Assembly (NCBI GenBank): GCA_903924985.1
Contig: CAIYDT010000046.1
Span: forward strand, 1 to 64,000
Reading direction: 5' to 3'
DNA from: an uncultured Acetobacteraceae bacterium
Lineage (GTDB): Bacteria > Pseudomonadota > Alphaproteobacteria > Acetobacterales > Acetobacteraceae
Length of the DNA: 64,000 nt
The first letter of the stretch is position 1. Each line of letters opens with the position of its first letter. The position numbers and the translations under genes were made by a program. Below are positions 18,144 to 27,268 of this stretch, piece by piece. The notes beneath the pieces are model-generated. The model saw only the letters and a program-made list of their open reading frames with translations, was not told the origin of the DNA and made no database searches.

Positions 18144-19274
18144 ATGGCACTGGTATTGAACGAAGAAACCCGCATGGTGCGGGACACCGCGCTGGAATTC
18201 TTCCGCGAACGCTCCCCCATCACCGCGCTACGCAAGCTGCGGGACGACAACGATGCGGACGGGTTCGACCGTGGGCTGTGGCGGCAGATGGCGGAACTCG
18301 GCTGGACCGGGTTTCTGGTGTCGGAGGATCACGGCGGGTCCGCCTTCGGCGTCACCGGCCTGGGTCAGGTGATGGAGGCCGCGGGGCGGACTTTGGCCGC
18401 CACGCCATTGCTGTCGACCGCGCTGCTGGGGGCTGGTCTTTTGGACCTCGCTGGATCGGCGGATCAGAAGGACGAGCATCTGCCGCCTCTGGTCGCGGGC
18501 GAACGGCTGTTCGCACTGGCGCTGGAGGAAACCTCCCGTCACGCACCGCACCATATTGCCACCACGGCGGTGAGACACGGCGACGGATACCGGCTAACCG
18601 GCCAAAAACGCTTTGTGCTGGATGGTCACATCGCCGACGTGTTGATCGTTGCTGCCCGTACCAGCGGCACGGTCGACGATCATGACGGCATCACGCTGTT
18701 CCTCGTCGCCGGCGACGCGTCCGGCGTAACCCGCACCCGCACCATCATGGTGGACAGCCGCAACGCTGCACTGGTGAATCTGGACGGAGCACCGGCCGAG
18801 CCCCTGGGGCCGGTTGGGGGCGGCGCCGACTTGTTGGACAACGTGCTGGACCGCGCCCGTGCCTGCCTTGCAGCCGAAATGCTCGGCAGTTCGGCGGAGG
18901 CGTTCGAGCGGGCGGTGCAATACCTGAAAGACCGGAAACAGTTCGGCGTGCAGATCGGAACGTTCCAGGCCTTGAAGCACCGCGCGGCGCAGATGTTCTG
19001 CGAAATTGAGGTGACCCGCTCGGCGGTCGTTGCCGCACTGTCAGCCCTGGACGACCATGCCAACGATGCGGCGGCGCTGGCTAGTTTGGCCAAAGCCAAA
19101 GCCAATGACACGATCTATCTGTGCGGTAACGAAGGCGTACAGATGCACGGCGGCATCGGCATGACTGACGAGCACGAGATCGGGTTCTTCATGAAGCGGG
19201 CGCGGGTAGCGCAGGCGACGTTCGGGGACGCGGCGTTTCACCGCGATCGGTACGGAAGGTTAATGGGATATTGA
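18144..19274 (+). CDS. Acyl-CoA dehydrogenase (small-subunit type)
   Basis: A 376-residue acyl-CoA dehydrogenase homologue beginning MALVLNEETRMVRDTALEFF. It has ACAD helices (LKDRKQFGVQIGTFQALKHR) and the C-terminal motif MHGGIGMTDEHEIGFFMKR. It lacks the IEGGTSEIQ-type segment that carries the catalytic Glu in its neighbour, as is usual in small subunits of paired dehydrogenases. The start is fixed by the five-base spacing after the partner gene. Together they are probably one heteromeric enzyme feeding electrons to ETF. The 3' end faces the convergent Fe-S protein gene. Confidence 0.87.
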   Translation: MALVLNEETRMVRDTALEFFRERSPITALRKLRDDNDADGFDRGLWRQMAELGWTGFLVSEDHGGSAFGVTGLGQVMEAAGRTLAATPLLSTALLGAGLLDLAGSADQKDEHLPPLVAGERLFALALEETSRHAPHHIATTAVRHGDGYRLTGQKRFVLDGHIADVLIVAARTSGTVDDHDGITLFLVAGDASGVTRTRTIMVDSRNAALVNLDGAPAEPLGPVGGGADLLDNVLDRARACLAAEMLGSSAEAFERAVQYLKDRKQFGVQIGTFQALKHRAAQMFCEIEVTRSAVVAALSALDDHANDAAALASLAKAKANDTIYLCGNEGVQMHGGIGMTDEHEIGFFMKRARVAQATFGDAAFHRDRYGRLMGY

Positions 19275-19296
19275 CGGAAAATCCATCATGACCGGG

Positions 19297-20628
19297 TCAA
19301 GCCGAGGATGACGCGTGGGAGGGTGGTGGTGCCTTCCCCCCAAACATATCCGCCATCACGACCTCTCGCACCATGTCGATATCCATCCCATGTGCCGCGA
19401 TCATATCGGCGGTGTCGGCCAGGATCGCGTCCACGTTGCCCATCAAACTTAGCCGCTTGTAGACGTCGGGAATGTGGATCCCCATCGCCTCCCCGATCAG
19501 TTCCATGAAGTTCAGCAGTTCGAACGACACGTCCTTCTGGTAATGTACCAGATCGCGGTGGCAGCCGTGGAACACCGATGCGAATGTCGTCACGCCGGCT
19601 GCCAATGCCGCCGCGAACTCCCGTTGTTGCAGCTCCTTCTTGAATTGGGGCAGCACGTTCAGGTGCACCGATTGGGTACTCACGATCGGCACGTCCAGCT
19701 CCACCACTTCCAGTTCCGGAATGGCACGCAGCACCGCCTTTACCGCCGCCATGACGCGAGGTAGGGCGGACCGCTCCTGCAACGCCACGCGCTTGCTCAC
19801 GGGATGCACGAACAATGCCCGCAAATCCTCCAGCCGCTCGGCGAAGAATTCCGCGATGGGGGCGATGTCGAACGGGGTCGCGCCATACGACTCCTTGTAG
19901 GCCGGCAGCGCGACCTCCCCGATCTGGATCTGGCAGCTCGGGCACCATGCGACGACCTTGGAGGCCCCTGCCCGGCCGAGGCGCTCGATGGTGTTGTAGC
20001 CGACGCGGCCGGCGGTTTTGGCGTCTCCCTGTTTGAACTGCTGGATGCCGCAGCAGGTGGCGTTGCCGCCCATCACCTCATATGAAACGTTCAGTGCGTC
20101 CAGCACATCCAGCACCAGCAGCGCGATATGCGGTGTCTTGACCACATTGCAGCCGGTGTAGAATACAAGGTCCGGCGTGCCTTCGTACTCTCCCGCCGGC
20201 TTCAACGGCGGGTTCAGCCGAGCCAACATGTCGGGCGCCAATTGCAGGCGGGAGATCACCCTCGTTCCGCGACTCATATTGTTGAAATAGGCGTTGCCCG
20301 CTTTCCGCACCGCCGCGCCGCCTTGCTTACCCTTCACCGCGATGCGCGCGAGATTCACCATCAGGCGCGGATTGATGCCGTAATCGCAGGCCGGGATGCA
20401 TTTGCCGCTGTTGGAGCACACCGTGGCCCAGCGCTCCGCTCCCGATGTTCCCTCTCCGCCCCGCAGCAAGTCCAAAACGCCGCCGATCAACGCCGGAGAA
20501 TCCGAGGTATCCACGCCGGCCGGTTCGGTCATCGGGCAGGCCTCGGCGCATTTGCCGCAGCGCGTGCAGGCATCGAGGATATGGTCCGTTTGCGATTTCA
20601 GCACGTCGGTGAACGACACTCCGGCCAT
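19297..20628 (-). CDS. (Fe-S)-binding protein with CCG domain (HdrD/GlpC-like)
   Basis: A 443-residue electron-transfer protein related to GlpC and heterodisulfide reductase subunits. The N-terminal cluster motif is complete (CTRCGKCAEACP, Cys21/24/27/31). The second reads CSNSGKCIPAC, with Ser74 where the second Cys is expected. A CCG-type segment follows (GGNATCCGI), and WCPSCQI and FHGCHRDLVHY supply further Cys. There is no signal peptide or membrane helix, so it is probably cytosolic and works with a partner oxidase. It lies at the end of a reverse-strand run containing a TPP enzyme, enoyl-CoA hydratase and two MFS transporters, 27 bp after the second one. Confidence 0.83.
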   Translation of the reverse strand: MAGVSFTDVLKSQTDHILDACTRCGKCAEACPMTEPAGVDTSDSPALIGGVLDLLRGGEGTSGAERWATVCSNSGKCIPACDYGINPRLMVNLARIAVKGKQGGAAVRKAGNAYFNNMSRGTRVISRLQLAPDMLARLNPPLKPAGEYEGTPDLVFYTGCNVVKTPHIALLVLDVLDALNVSYEVMGGNATCCGIQQFKQGDAKTAGRVGYNTIERLGRAGASKVVAWCPSCQIQIGEVALPAYKESYGATPFDIAPIAEFFAERLEDLRALFVHPVSKRVALQERSALPRVMAAVKAVLRAIPELEVVELDVPIVSTQSVHLNVLPQFKKELQQREFAAALAAGVTTFASVFHGCHRDLVHYQKDVSFELLNFMELIGEAMGIHIPDVYKRLSLMGNVDAILADTADMIAAHGMDIDMVREVVMADMFGGKAPPPSHASSSA

Positions 20629-20655
20629 TGCCTGCCTCCCGTTGATACAAGCAAC

Positions 20656-21834
20656 CTAAGTCCGCTTGCGCCGCCACAGCAAGTTTATCCCCACGAACAG
20701 CGCCGGCACGCCGCACACGGCGAAGCCCAACCCGTAGCTACCGGTCCAATGCAGCAGCGCCGCGTAGACCAGCGGGCACGCCAGCGACCCCATCTGGCCG
20801 AACGACAACACGCCGCCGGTGGCGGAACCCACCATGCCCTCCGGCGCCAACCGAGCGGTTTCGGACAGCAAAATACCGTGCCAGGACAAAGCAGTGGCGC
20901 TCAGGACCCAGGCGACGGCCTCGATCGCTACCACGGGCCAGGCGCTGGTAAAAAACGCCATCGCCAGCGCGGCGGCGGCCATGCCCAGCGCCAACCAGGC
21001 CATCATCGACCGAGCGGACAGATGGAAGCTGCCGAGCCAGGACCACAGCACCCGGCAGGGAATGGCTACCATCACCGCGGCCGAGAAGATGTAGCCCGCC
21101 GTTACCAGATCGTAGCCCAGCTGCGTCATGTAGATGACGAAATAACCGCTCATGATGGATTGCATGCCGTTGAAGGCGAAGCAGGCATAGGCGAGGCCTC
21201 GCAACGACGGAGTGGTTATCACCGCCCGCATCGTTACGGCGAAATCCCCCAGCCGGAAGGCACGCGAGGGCAGCCGGTCAGCGTCGAAACGAGCGCGCAG
21301 CGGCTGCAGGACGAAGATAAACACGAAGCAGGCTGCGGCCGCGACCAGCATGGTGCCCTTCCAACCCAGCCATCCCGCCGCGGTCGGTGCCAGCGATCCC
21401 CCCAGCAGCATGCCGATCGGCACCGCCGTCTGCTTCACGGAAAACACAATGGGCGCCAGCCTCGGCGGCGACCAACGGCCAAGCAACTGCGACGACGCGG
21501 GGGTAGCGCAGGCGGCACCCGTCGCGCCGATCACCGCCAGCAGGATGAAGGCCAGCGGAGAGCCCTGGACGGCGATCGTCATCCCCAGCGCCATCGACAG
21601 CAGCGCGATTTGGCTCATGCGCAGTGGCCCGTGCCGGAGGATAAAACTGCCGCAGCCCATCTGCCCCACCAGCGCGAAGCACGCCGTCAGGCCGAAATAG
21701 AAACCGGCCATGGCGGGGCTGACATGCAGATCCACAATAATCAGCGGCGCCAACACCGCCGGAATCACCTGACTGGTGGACAGCAGGATTTGGTGGAAGA
21801 ACGTCGCGGCCAAAGCGAGCAGCAGAACGCGCAC
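20656..21834 (-). CDS. MFS transporter (tandem copy 2)
   Basis: A 392-residue major facilitator with about 12 hydrophobic helices. The start is taken as GTG at 21834, one base after the stop of the upstream MFS gene; the longer frame upstream is the shadow of that gene. Landmarks are IPAVLAPLIIVDL in helix 1, GQMGCGSFILRHGPLR in the loop after helix 2 and SATALSWHGILLSETARLAP. It is a clear paralogue of the preceding gene with exactly the same length. The substrate is unknown; the CoA-enzyme context suggests an organic acid. Confidence 0.85.
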   Translation of the reverse strand: MRVLLLALAATFFHQILLSTSQVIPAVLAPLIIVDLHVSPAMAGFYFGLTACFALVGQMGCGSFILRHGPLRMSQIALLSMALGMTIAVQGSPLAFILLAVIGATGAACATPASSQLLGRWSPPRLAPIVFSVKQTAVPIGMLLGGSLAPTAAGWLGWKGTMLVAAAACFVFIFVLQPLRARFDADRLPSRAFRLGDFAVTMRAVITTPSLRGLAYACFAFNGMQSIMSGYFVIYMTQLGYDLVTAGYIFSAAVMVAIPCRVLWSWLGSFHLSARSMMAWLALGMAAAALAMAFFTSAWPVVAIEAVAWVLSATALSWHGILLSETARLAPEGMVGSATGGVLSFGQMGSLACPLVYAALLHWTGSYGLGFAVCGVPALFVGINLLWRRKRT

Positions 21835-21835
21835 T

Positions 21836-23014
21836 TCAGGCCGTCTTGTGCCGTAACAGACTAATCCCCACGAACAGGCTCGGCAGGCCGCAGACCACGA
21901 AACCCAGCCCGTAGCTGCCAGTCGCACGCAGCAGGCCGGCATAAACCAGCGGCCCCAGCAGCGCACCCATTTGACCAAACGACAGGACGCCTCCGGTCAC
22001 CGGCCCGGTCATACCTACGGGCGCGAGGCGGGCCGTCTCCGACAGCAGGATGCCGTGCCAGGATAACGCCGTTGCGCTGAGGACGATCGACACCAGCCCA
22101 ATCGCCGCCAAGGGCCAATGCGCGTTGAAGAAGCCCAGCCCGGTGCCACTGATCGCGATGCCCAGCGCAATGCCCGCCATGACCAGACGCGGCGCGACGT
22201 GGAAGCTGCCCAGCCAGCCCCACAGGATGCGGCCGGGGATGGCAACCGCAATCGCGGCCGAGAAAATGTAGCCGGCGGCGACCAGATCGTAACCGATGCT
22301 GGTGAGGTAGATGACGAAATACGACGTCATCACCTGCTGCATGCCATTGAAGGCGAAGCTGGCATAGGACAGGCCCCTCAGGCCGGGGTCCTGGACCACC
22401 GACCGCAGCGTAGAGGGGAAATCGGACATCCTGAAGCGGCGCCCGGGCGAAAGGTCGATATCGAAGAACCGCCGCAACGGCTGCAGCAACAGCACGAACA
22501 CCAGGCAGGCCCCGGCACTGACCATCACCGTCCCGCGCCAACCCAACGATTGTGCCATCGTCGGACCGAACGCGCCCCCCAGCAGCAGCCCCATCGGCAC
22601 CCCGGTTTGGCGGATGGAAAACATCAGCGGCGCCAGCCTCGGCGGCGACATCTTGCCCAGGAGCTGGGAGCTGGTGGGGGTGGAAATAGCCGCACCGCTG
22701 CCGCCGATCAGCGCCGAAAGAAGAAAAAACGCCTTCCAGCCGCCAGTCATGCAGAGCATGCCAACCGCCAGCATGAACAGCGCCACCTGGCTCAAGCGCA
22801 GCGGGCCGTAGCGCATGATGAAACTGCCGCAGCCCATTTGCGCCAAAAGCGCGAACACTGAGGTCAAGCCGAAATAAATTCCCACCCAAGATGGGTCGTA
22901 CGCCAGTTCGGCGATGATCAACGGCGCCAGCACCGCCGGCAGCACCTTACCGATACTGACGAAGGTCTGCTGTAGGAAACTTGACCCCAGCGCGATGAGC
23001 AGCAGGCGGTTCAC
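21836..23014 (-). CDS. MFS transporter (tandem copy 1)
   Basis: A 392-residue major facilitator with about 12 membrane helices. The GTG at 23014 overlaps the TGA of the enoyl-CoA hydratase gene (GTGA), so it is translationally coupled; the extra upstream codons overlap the hydratase. Landmarks are LPAVLAPLIIAEL, AQMGCGSFIMRYGPLR, TPTSSQLLGKMSPPRLAPL and SATALSWHGILLSETARLAP, nearly all repeated in the next gene. The two arose by tandem duplication and may work as alternatives or together. Transport direction and substrate are not known. Confidence 0.87.
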   Translation of the reverse strand: MNRLLLIALGSSFLQQTFVSIGKVLPAVLAPLIIAELAYDPSWVGIYFGLTSVFALLAQMGCGSFIMRYGPLRLSQVALFMLAVGMLCMTGGWKAFFLLSALIGGSGAAISTPTSSQLLGKMSPPRLAPLMFSIRQTGVPMGLLLGGAFGPTMAQSLGWRGTVMVSAGACLVFVLLLQPLRRFFDIDLSPGRRFRMSDFPSTLRSVVQDPGLRGLSYASFAFNGMQQVMTSYFVIYLTSIGYDLVAAGYIFSAAIAVAIPGRILWGWLGSFHVAPRLVMAGIALGIAISGTGLGFFNAHWPLAAIGLVSIVLSATALSWHGILLSETARLAPVGMTGPVTGGVLSFGQMGALLGPLVYAGLLRATGSYGLGFVVCGLPSLFVGISLLRHKTA

Positions 23015-23805
23015 CGCCCGCTGAACACCGGCGCCCGTTTCTCCACGAAGGCTTTGGCCGCTTCGGCGTGGTCCGCGGTTTCCCGGCAACGCAGCATGCC
23101 CTGGGCCTCGGAATCCAGCGTATCGGCAAGGGAGCCTTCTTCGGCGGCTTTCATGTTGCGCTTGATGTAGCGCCACGCCATGCGGGGGCCATTGGCGAAT
23201 TTGGTTGCCAGTTCCATCGTTTCAGCTTCCAGCCGGTCGTCCGGCACGACACGGCTGGCGAGGCCGAGTCTTTCCAGGCGGGCACTGGTGAGGATTTCGG
23301 AGGTGAAATACAGCTCGCGCGCGAAGGCAGGCCCGACGATGCGGGTGAGAAAATAGCTGCCGCCATAGTCGCCCGATAGCCCGACCTTGGCGAACGCCGC
23401 CGTCATGCGGGCGCTTTCGGCCACGATCCGCATGTCGCAGGCCAGGGCCAGCGACATCCCAGCGCCGGCCGCGACGCCGTTGACCATGGCGATGGTGGGT
23501 TTGGGCATCTCGTGCAGCAGACGCGAAGCCTCCATCCCCGCCCGCAGCCCGTCGGCGCGCTGCTCCGGCGACAACGTGGACTTGCCGGCGTTCGCCGCCT
23601 GCACCGCGACATCTCCGCCCGAGCAGAAGCCTTTGCCGGCACCGGTCAGGACGACGCAGCCGATGGCGGGATCGGCGGCGTACTCGGCCAGGATACCCGT
23701 CAGGCTGCCAATCATGCCGGAGGTCAACGCGTTCAGACGCTCCGGCCGGTTCAGGGTGACAACGGCCAGGCCGTTGTCCACCCGCGTCAGGATTTCGTTG
23801 CTCAT
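23011..23805 (-). CDS. Enoyl-CoA hydratase/isomerase family protein
   Basis: A 264-residue crotonase-fold enzyme. The N-terminal strand TLNRPERLNALTSGMIGSL, the oxyanion-hole segment GFCSGGDVAVQAAN and the second segment VNGVAAGAGMSLALACDMRI are typical. The position after GLSGDYGGSYFLTR corresponds to the catalytic loop but has Asp in place of the Glu often seen in hydratases, so isomerase or hydrolase activity is possible. The ATG at 23805 overlaps the stop of the TPP enzyme gene (TGATG), and the 3' end overlaps the MFS start by 4 bp. Confidence 0.88.
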   Translation of the reverse strand: MSNEILTRVDNGLAVVTLNRPERLNALTSGMIGSLTGILAEYAADPAIGCVVLTGAGKGFCSGGDVAVQAANAGKSTLSPEQRADGLRAGMEASRLLHEMPKPTIAMVNGVAAGAGMSLALACDMRIVAESARMTAAFAKVGLSGDYGGSYFLTRIVGPAFARELYFTSEILTSARLERLGLASRVVPDDRLEAETMELATKFANGPRMAWRYIKRNMKAAEEGSLADTLDSEAQGMLRCRETADHAEAAKAFVEKRAPVFSGR

Positions 23806-25460
23806 CAATGGTCTGCCCGGCCACCGCGGTGGGAGAACGCGGTTTCCGCCGACGTCATGAATTCCAGCAGGCAGGCGTGGCCTTCTTCGGTTTTGCGTTT
23901 GGCGCGCAGGATGGCGTTTCCGACGTCGTTGGGGTCGGAAACGCGCTCGCTCCAGCCGCCCAGGGTCTTCGCCAGGTCGGCATAATTCCCGCCGAGGTCG
24001 CGAGCCTGGTGCACGTCGTGCGACAGTTTCATGTGCGGTATTTCGATTGCCATGGTGTTGTTGTTCAGCACGATGGTCAGGATCGGGATGCCGGCGCGCA
24101 CGGCCGTTTCGAAGTCGAGGCCAACCATGCCGAACGCCGCGTCGCCCATGAAGTTGACGCAGAATTTGTCCGGAGCCGCCACCTTGGCGCCGATCGCCAG
24201 ACCCAAACCGGTACCAAGCTGATGGGATTTGCCCCAGCCCAAATACCCACGGGGCGTTGTCGCCTTATAGAACGGCAGCAACTGGTCGCGCGGGCTACCG
24301 GAATCGTGCGTCACGATGGCGGTGGCGGGGTCGATCACCCGCATGAACTCGTTCATGACGCGGTATGGCGTCATCGGGGTCTCAGCCGAGTTCAGCTTGG
24401 CATGCCAGCGAGCCTCCCACGCCGTGCGTTCCGTTGCCAGTTCGGCGGCTGGGTTGCGGTTCAGCAGCTTGCCGACGAGGCGTTCCTTCACCGCGGCAAT
24501 CAAATGCGACAGCGTCAGGCGGGCGTCGCCCAGTAGCGCGATTTCGGTCTCGTTGGTTTTGTGCAGGTCACGGGTGTCGTTGGTGGCGTGGATAATGGGC
24601 ACGCCCTTGGGCAGCGGCGGGGTGGTCAGCGGGTGATTATTCAGGCCGGTCCCGATGGCGAAGATCAGGTCGGCCTTCGTATACATATACATCTGGCCAG
24701 GGCCGTTGAACGTGTTGCCCCCGGAACCGAGAGCCAGCGCATGATTTTCGGGAAAGGCGCTCTTGCCGTCGACGGTCGTCATGACCGGGGCTTGCAGCAG
24801 CTCCGACAGCGCGACCAGTTCGGCGGACGCCTCGGCGTAGAGCACTCCCTGCCCGGCCAAGATCACCGGGCTGCTCGCCGCCAACAGCCGCTTCGCCGCG
24901 TCGTCCACATCGCTCGGGTTCGGCGCTGAGATGGTCGGCTTGATCGGCGTGTAGTGCAGCACGTCCGTGCCGATTTCCAGATCCACCAGATCGCGCGGTA
25001 CCTCCACCATCGCCGGGCCGAGGCGACCGTTCTTCAGTGCCGCGAAGGCCCGCCGCATCACCGCGGGGACCGAGGCCGGCATGCGGATTTCTTCCACCTG
25101 CTTGGTGACCGAGGCGTAGCTGACGTTCGACCGGAACGTGGGGAAAATCTGCGACTGATCGCGCGCCTGGGCCAGCGGCAGGAACAGCACGGGAGAAGAG
25201 TCCGAAAACGCCGAAGCGATTCCGGCGAACGCGTTCTCAGCCCCCGGGCCGTACTGCATGGCGAACACGCCCGGCGGCTTGCCATTCGTGACCCGGGCAT
25301 AGCCGTCGGCCATGTGCACACCCACGCGCTCCTGCCGGCAAATGACCGGGCGGATGCCGCCGGCGACCGCGTTTTCGATGATGGAGGTCGTGGGGAAGCA
25401 GAACAGGGTCGTCGTGCCCTCCCGCTTCAGGATTTCGACGATGGCATCGGCGGCGCGCAT
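23805..25460 (-). CDS. Thiamine pyrophosphate-dependent enzyme (acetolactate synthase/decarboxylase superfamily)
   Basis: A 551-residue protein with the three-domain layout of acetolactate synthase, benzoylformate decarboxylase and oxalyl-CoA decarboxylase. The N-terminal Pyr domain has the activating Glu in CRQERVGVHMADGYAR. The middle domain begins near ANPSDVDDAAKRLLAA-like residues around 185. The PP domain carries the cofactor motif as GDAAFGMVGLDFETAV ending in LNNN, with Ala in place of the usual third-position Gly. ATG 25460 follows a GGAGGGG ribosome-binding site. It leads the coupled run TPP enzyme, hydratase, MFS, MFS. The substrate cannot be assigned; a 2-keto acid or acyl-CoA is likely. 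Confidence 0.85.
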   Translation of the reverse strand: MRAADAIVEILKREGTTTLFCFPTTSIIENAVAGGIRPVICRQERVGVHMADGYARVTNGKPPGVFAMQYGPGAENAFAGIASAFSDSSPVLFLPLAQARDQSQIFPTFRSNVSYASVTKQVEEIRMPASVPAVMRRAFAALKNGRLGPAMVEVPRDLVDLEIGTDVLHYTPIKPTISAPNPSDVDDAAKRLLAASSPVILAGQGVLYAEASAELVALSELLQAPVMTTVDGKSAFPENHALALGSGGNTFNGPGQMYMYTKADLIFAIGTGLNNHPLTTPPLPKGVPIIHATNDTRDLHKTNETEIALLGDARLTLSHLIAAVKERLVGKLLNRNPAAELATERTAWEARWHAKLNSAETPMTPYRVMNEFMRVIDPATAIVTHDSGSPRDQLLPFYKATTPRGYLGWGKSHQLGTGLGLAIGAKVAAPDKFCVNFMGDAAFGMVGLDFETAVRAGIPILTIVLNNNTMAIEIPHMKLSHDVHQARDLGGNYADLAKTLGGWSERVSDPNDVGNAILRAKRKTEEGHACLLEFMTSAETAFSHRGGRADH

Positions 25461-25594
25461 GGGGGTCCCCTCCGGTGGGTGGTGCTGAGGCGGAGGGTAG
25501 GCTCGGGGAATCGGGGGAGCAAGGTTTGGGGCGACAGGTTTGGGGCGGCACGCCGCACGCGGGGCCGCGTCCAATCGGACTTCATCCCGATCTC

Positions 25595-26755
25595 TCACCC
25601 CTCCCCATCCTTCCGAAACGGACTCTCCTCCGCCAGCGCCCGCATATCCGCCTGAATCCCGGTCCGTTCCTCCACCAGGAAGTTCGCCACCGCCCGCCGC
25701 AACCCCGCATGCGTAATCCAATGCGCGGAATACGTCGGCTTCGGCATATACCCCCGCTGGATCTTATGCCGCCCCTGAGCCCCCGCCTCCACTCGCTGCA
25801 ACCCGTGCTCAATCGCCCAATCGATCGCTCGGTAGTAGCAAAGTTCGAAGTGCAGAAACGGATAATCCCCACGGCAGCCCCAGTTGCGGCCGTACAGTGC
25901 TTCGGACCCCGCCAAATTCAGCGCGCCCGCCACCGGCACCCCGGCATTCTCGGCGTACATCAGAACGACCTTATGACCGAGCCGCTCGCCTAACAAAGAA
26001 AAGAACCGCCGGGTCAGGTAGGCGCTCCCCCATTTCCGGTCCACGGTCGACTGGTAGAACCGATAGAACGCATCCCAATGCGCCTCGGTAATATCCGGCC
26101 CGGACAGAGCATGAAACGTCAACCCGCAAGCATTGGCATCCCGCCGTTCCCGCCGCAGCACTTTGCGCTTGCGGGATGACAGAGCGCTCAGGAACCCCTC
26201 GAAATCGGCGTAACCCTGATTCTCCCAATGGAATTGCATTCCCAGGCGTTGCAACCATCCAGCCTCGCCTAATGCCTCCCATTCGGAGGCAGTACAAAAC
26301 GTCACATGCACCGACGACATGTCCAGAGATGAGCAAGCCTGCTCGAAAGCTCCCGCCAGCGTCGCCACTGACACCCCCGTCCCCGGCCGCCGCAACAGCC
26401 GGGGCCCCGGCACCGGGCTGAACGGCACCGCCACCTGCAATTTGGGATAATAGGCCTGACCGGTGCGCTCGATGGCCTGCGCCCAGCCATGGTCGAACAC
26501 GTATTCGCCGTAGCTGTGGGATTTGGCGTACATCGGGGCCGCCGCCACCACCACGCCATCCGTCGTCCGTAACACCGCGTGTTGCGGCAGCCAGCCGGTG
26601 CGGGCATTCGCCGATCCGCTGTCCTCCAGCGCGCTCAGGAAGGCATGCGACACGAACGGGTTGCCGTCGCCGGCGCAGGCGTCCCAATCCTCGGCCGGGA
26701 TATCCTTAATCGCCTGGTGCAATCTCAGCGTGAGCGTGGCGGAACCATCGGGCAT
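25595..26755 (-). CDS. GNAT/FemAB-like N-acyltransferase (DUF482, peptidoglycan biosynthesis-like)
   Basis: A 386-residue protein of the DUF482 group, which has a FemAB-type double-GNAT fold and is often annotated as peptidoglycan biosynthesis-related. Conserved segments are DGNPFVSHAFLSALEDSG near the N-terminus, SYGEYVFDHGWAQA, SSRKRKVLRRERR and the C-terminal EAGAQGRHKIQRGYMP. ATG 26755 is preceded by GGGGA; an upstream in-frame TTG is less likely. It lies 12 bp downstream of a Rid-family gene and is probably cotranscribed. The acyl donor and acceptor are unknown. Confidence 0.8.
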   Translation of the reverse strand: MPDGSATLTLRLHQAIKDIPAEDWDACAGDGNPFVSHAFLSALEDSGSANARTGWLPQHAVLRTTDGVVVAAAPMYAKSHSYGEYVFDHGWAQAIERTGQAYYPKLQVAVPFSPVPGPRLLRRPGTGVSVATLAGAFEQACSSLDMSSVHVTFCTASEWEALGEAGWLQRLGMQFHWENQGYADFEGFLSALSSRKRKVLRRERRDANACGLTFHALSGPDITEAHWDAFYRFYQSTVDRKWGSAYLTRRFFSLLGERLGHKVVLMYAENAGVPVAGALNLAGSEALYGRNWGCRGDYPFLHFELCYYRAIDWAIEHGLQRVEAGAQGRHKIQRGYMPKPTYSAHWITHAGLRRAVANFLVEERTGIQADMRALAEESPFRKDGEG

Positions 26756-26767
26756 TTTCCCCAAACC

Positions 26768-27238
26768 CTACCAACCGATTTCGAAAAATCCCTCGACCTC
26801 GACGGACGCATCGGCGGGCAATGACGGCACCCCGATGGTACTGCGCGCGTGCCGTCCGTCGTCGCCGAACACAGCCACCGCCAAATCCGAGGCCCCGTTC
26901 ATGACCCGAGCGTGCTCGGTGAACTCCGACGGGGCGGCGATGAACCCGCCCAGCCGCACGATCTTGCGCACGCGGTCCAGATCTCCGTCGCAGGCGGCCT
27001 TCAGGTGCACCAGCACGTTGATGAAGCAGATGCGAGCACCCTCGGTCGCGCGCTCGATGGTCACGCCCCAGCTGACCTTGCCTTTGACGACCACTTCCCC
27101 GTTCACCAGGGGGATCTGGCCCGACACGACCACGAGATTGCCGGTCTTCACCCAGGGCACGTAGTTGGCGATGGGCACGGTGGGGCGAGGCAAAGTGATG
27201 CCGAGTTCCGCCAGTCTTGCCTCGATCCGTCCCGCCAT
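26768..27238 (-). CDS. Rid family protein (YjgF/YER057c/UK114)
   Basis: A 156-residue protein of the longer Rid subfamily. RidA proteins deaminate reactive enamine/imine intermediates, but several subgroups have other or unknown roles. Family features are the core strand GNLVVVSGQIPLVNGEV, the helix IERATEGARICFINVLVHLK, and LVxLGGFIAAPSEF-like and VGVPSLPADASVEVEGFFEI segments near the C-terminus, where the Arg of ARSTIGVPSLP is expected to bind carboxylate. It precedes the FemAB-like gene by 12 bp. Confidence 0.88.
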   Translation of the reverse strand: MAGRIEARLAELGITLPRPTVPIANYVPWVKTGNLVVVSGQIPLVNGEVVVKGKVSWGVTIERATEGARICFINVLVHLKAACDGDLDRVRKIVRLGGFIAAPSEFTEHARVMNGASDLAVAVFGDDGRHARSTIGVPSLPADASVEVEGFFEIGW

Positions 27239-27268
27239 CGTGCTGCCCCTGCTTGCCGAAGCCGCAGC

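Noticed and set aside
20128-21864. A 578-codon open frame antisense to the Fe-S and MFS genes
   Set aside because: It is rich in Arg, Gln, His and Pro, with no domain, spanning two genes with clear families on the opposite strand.
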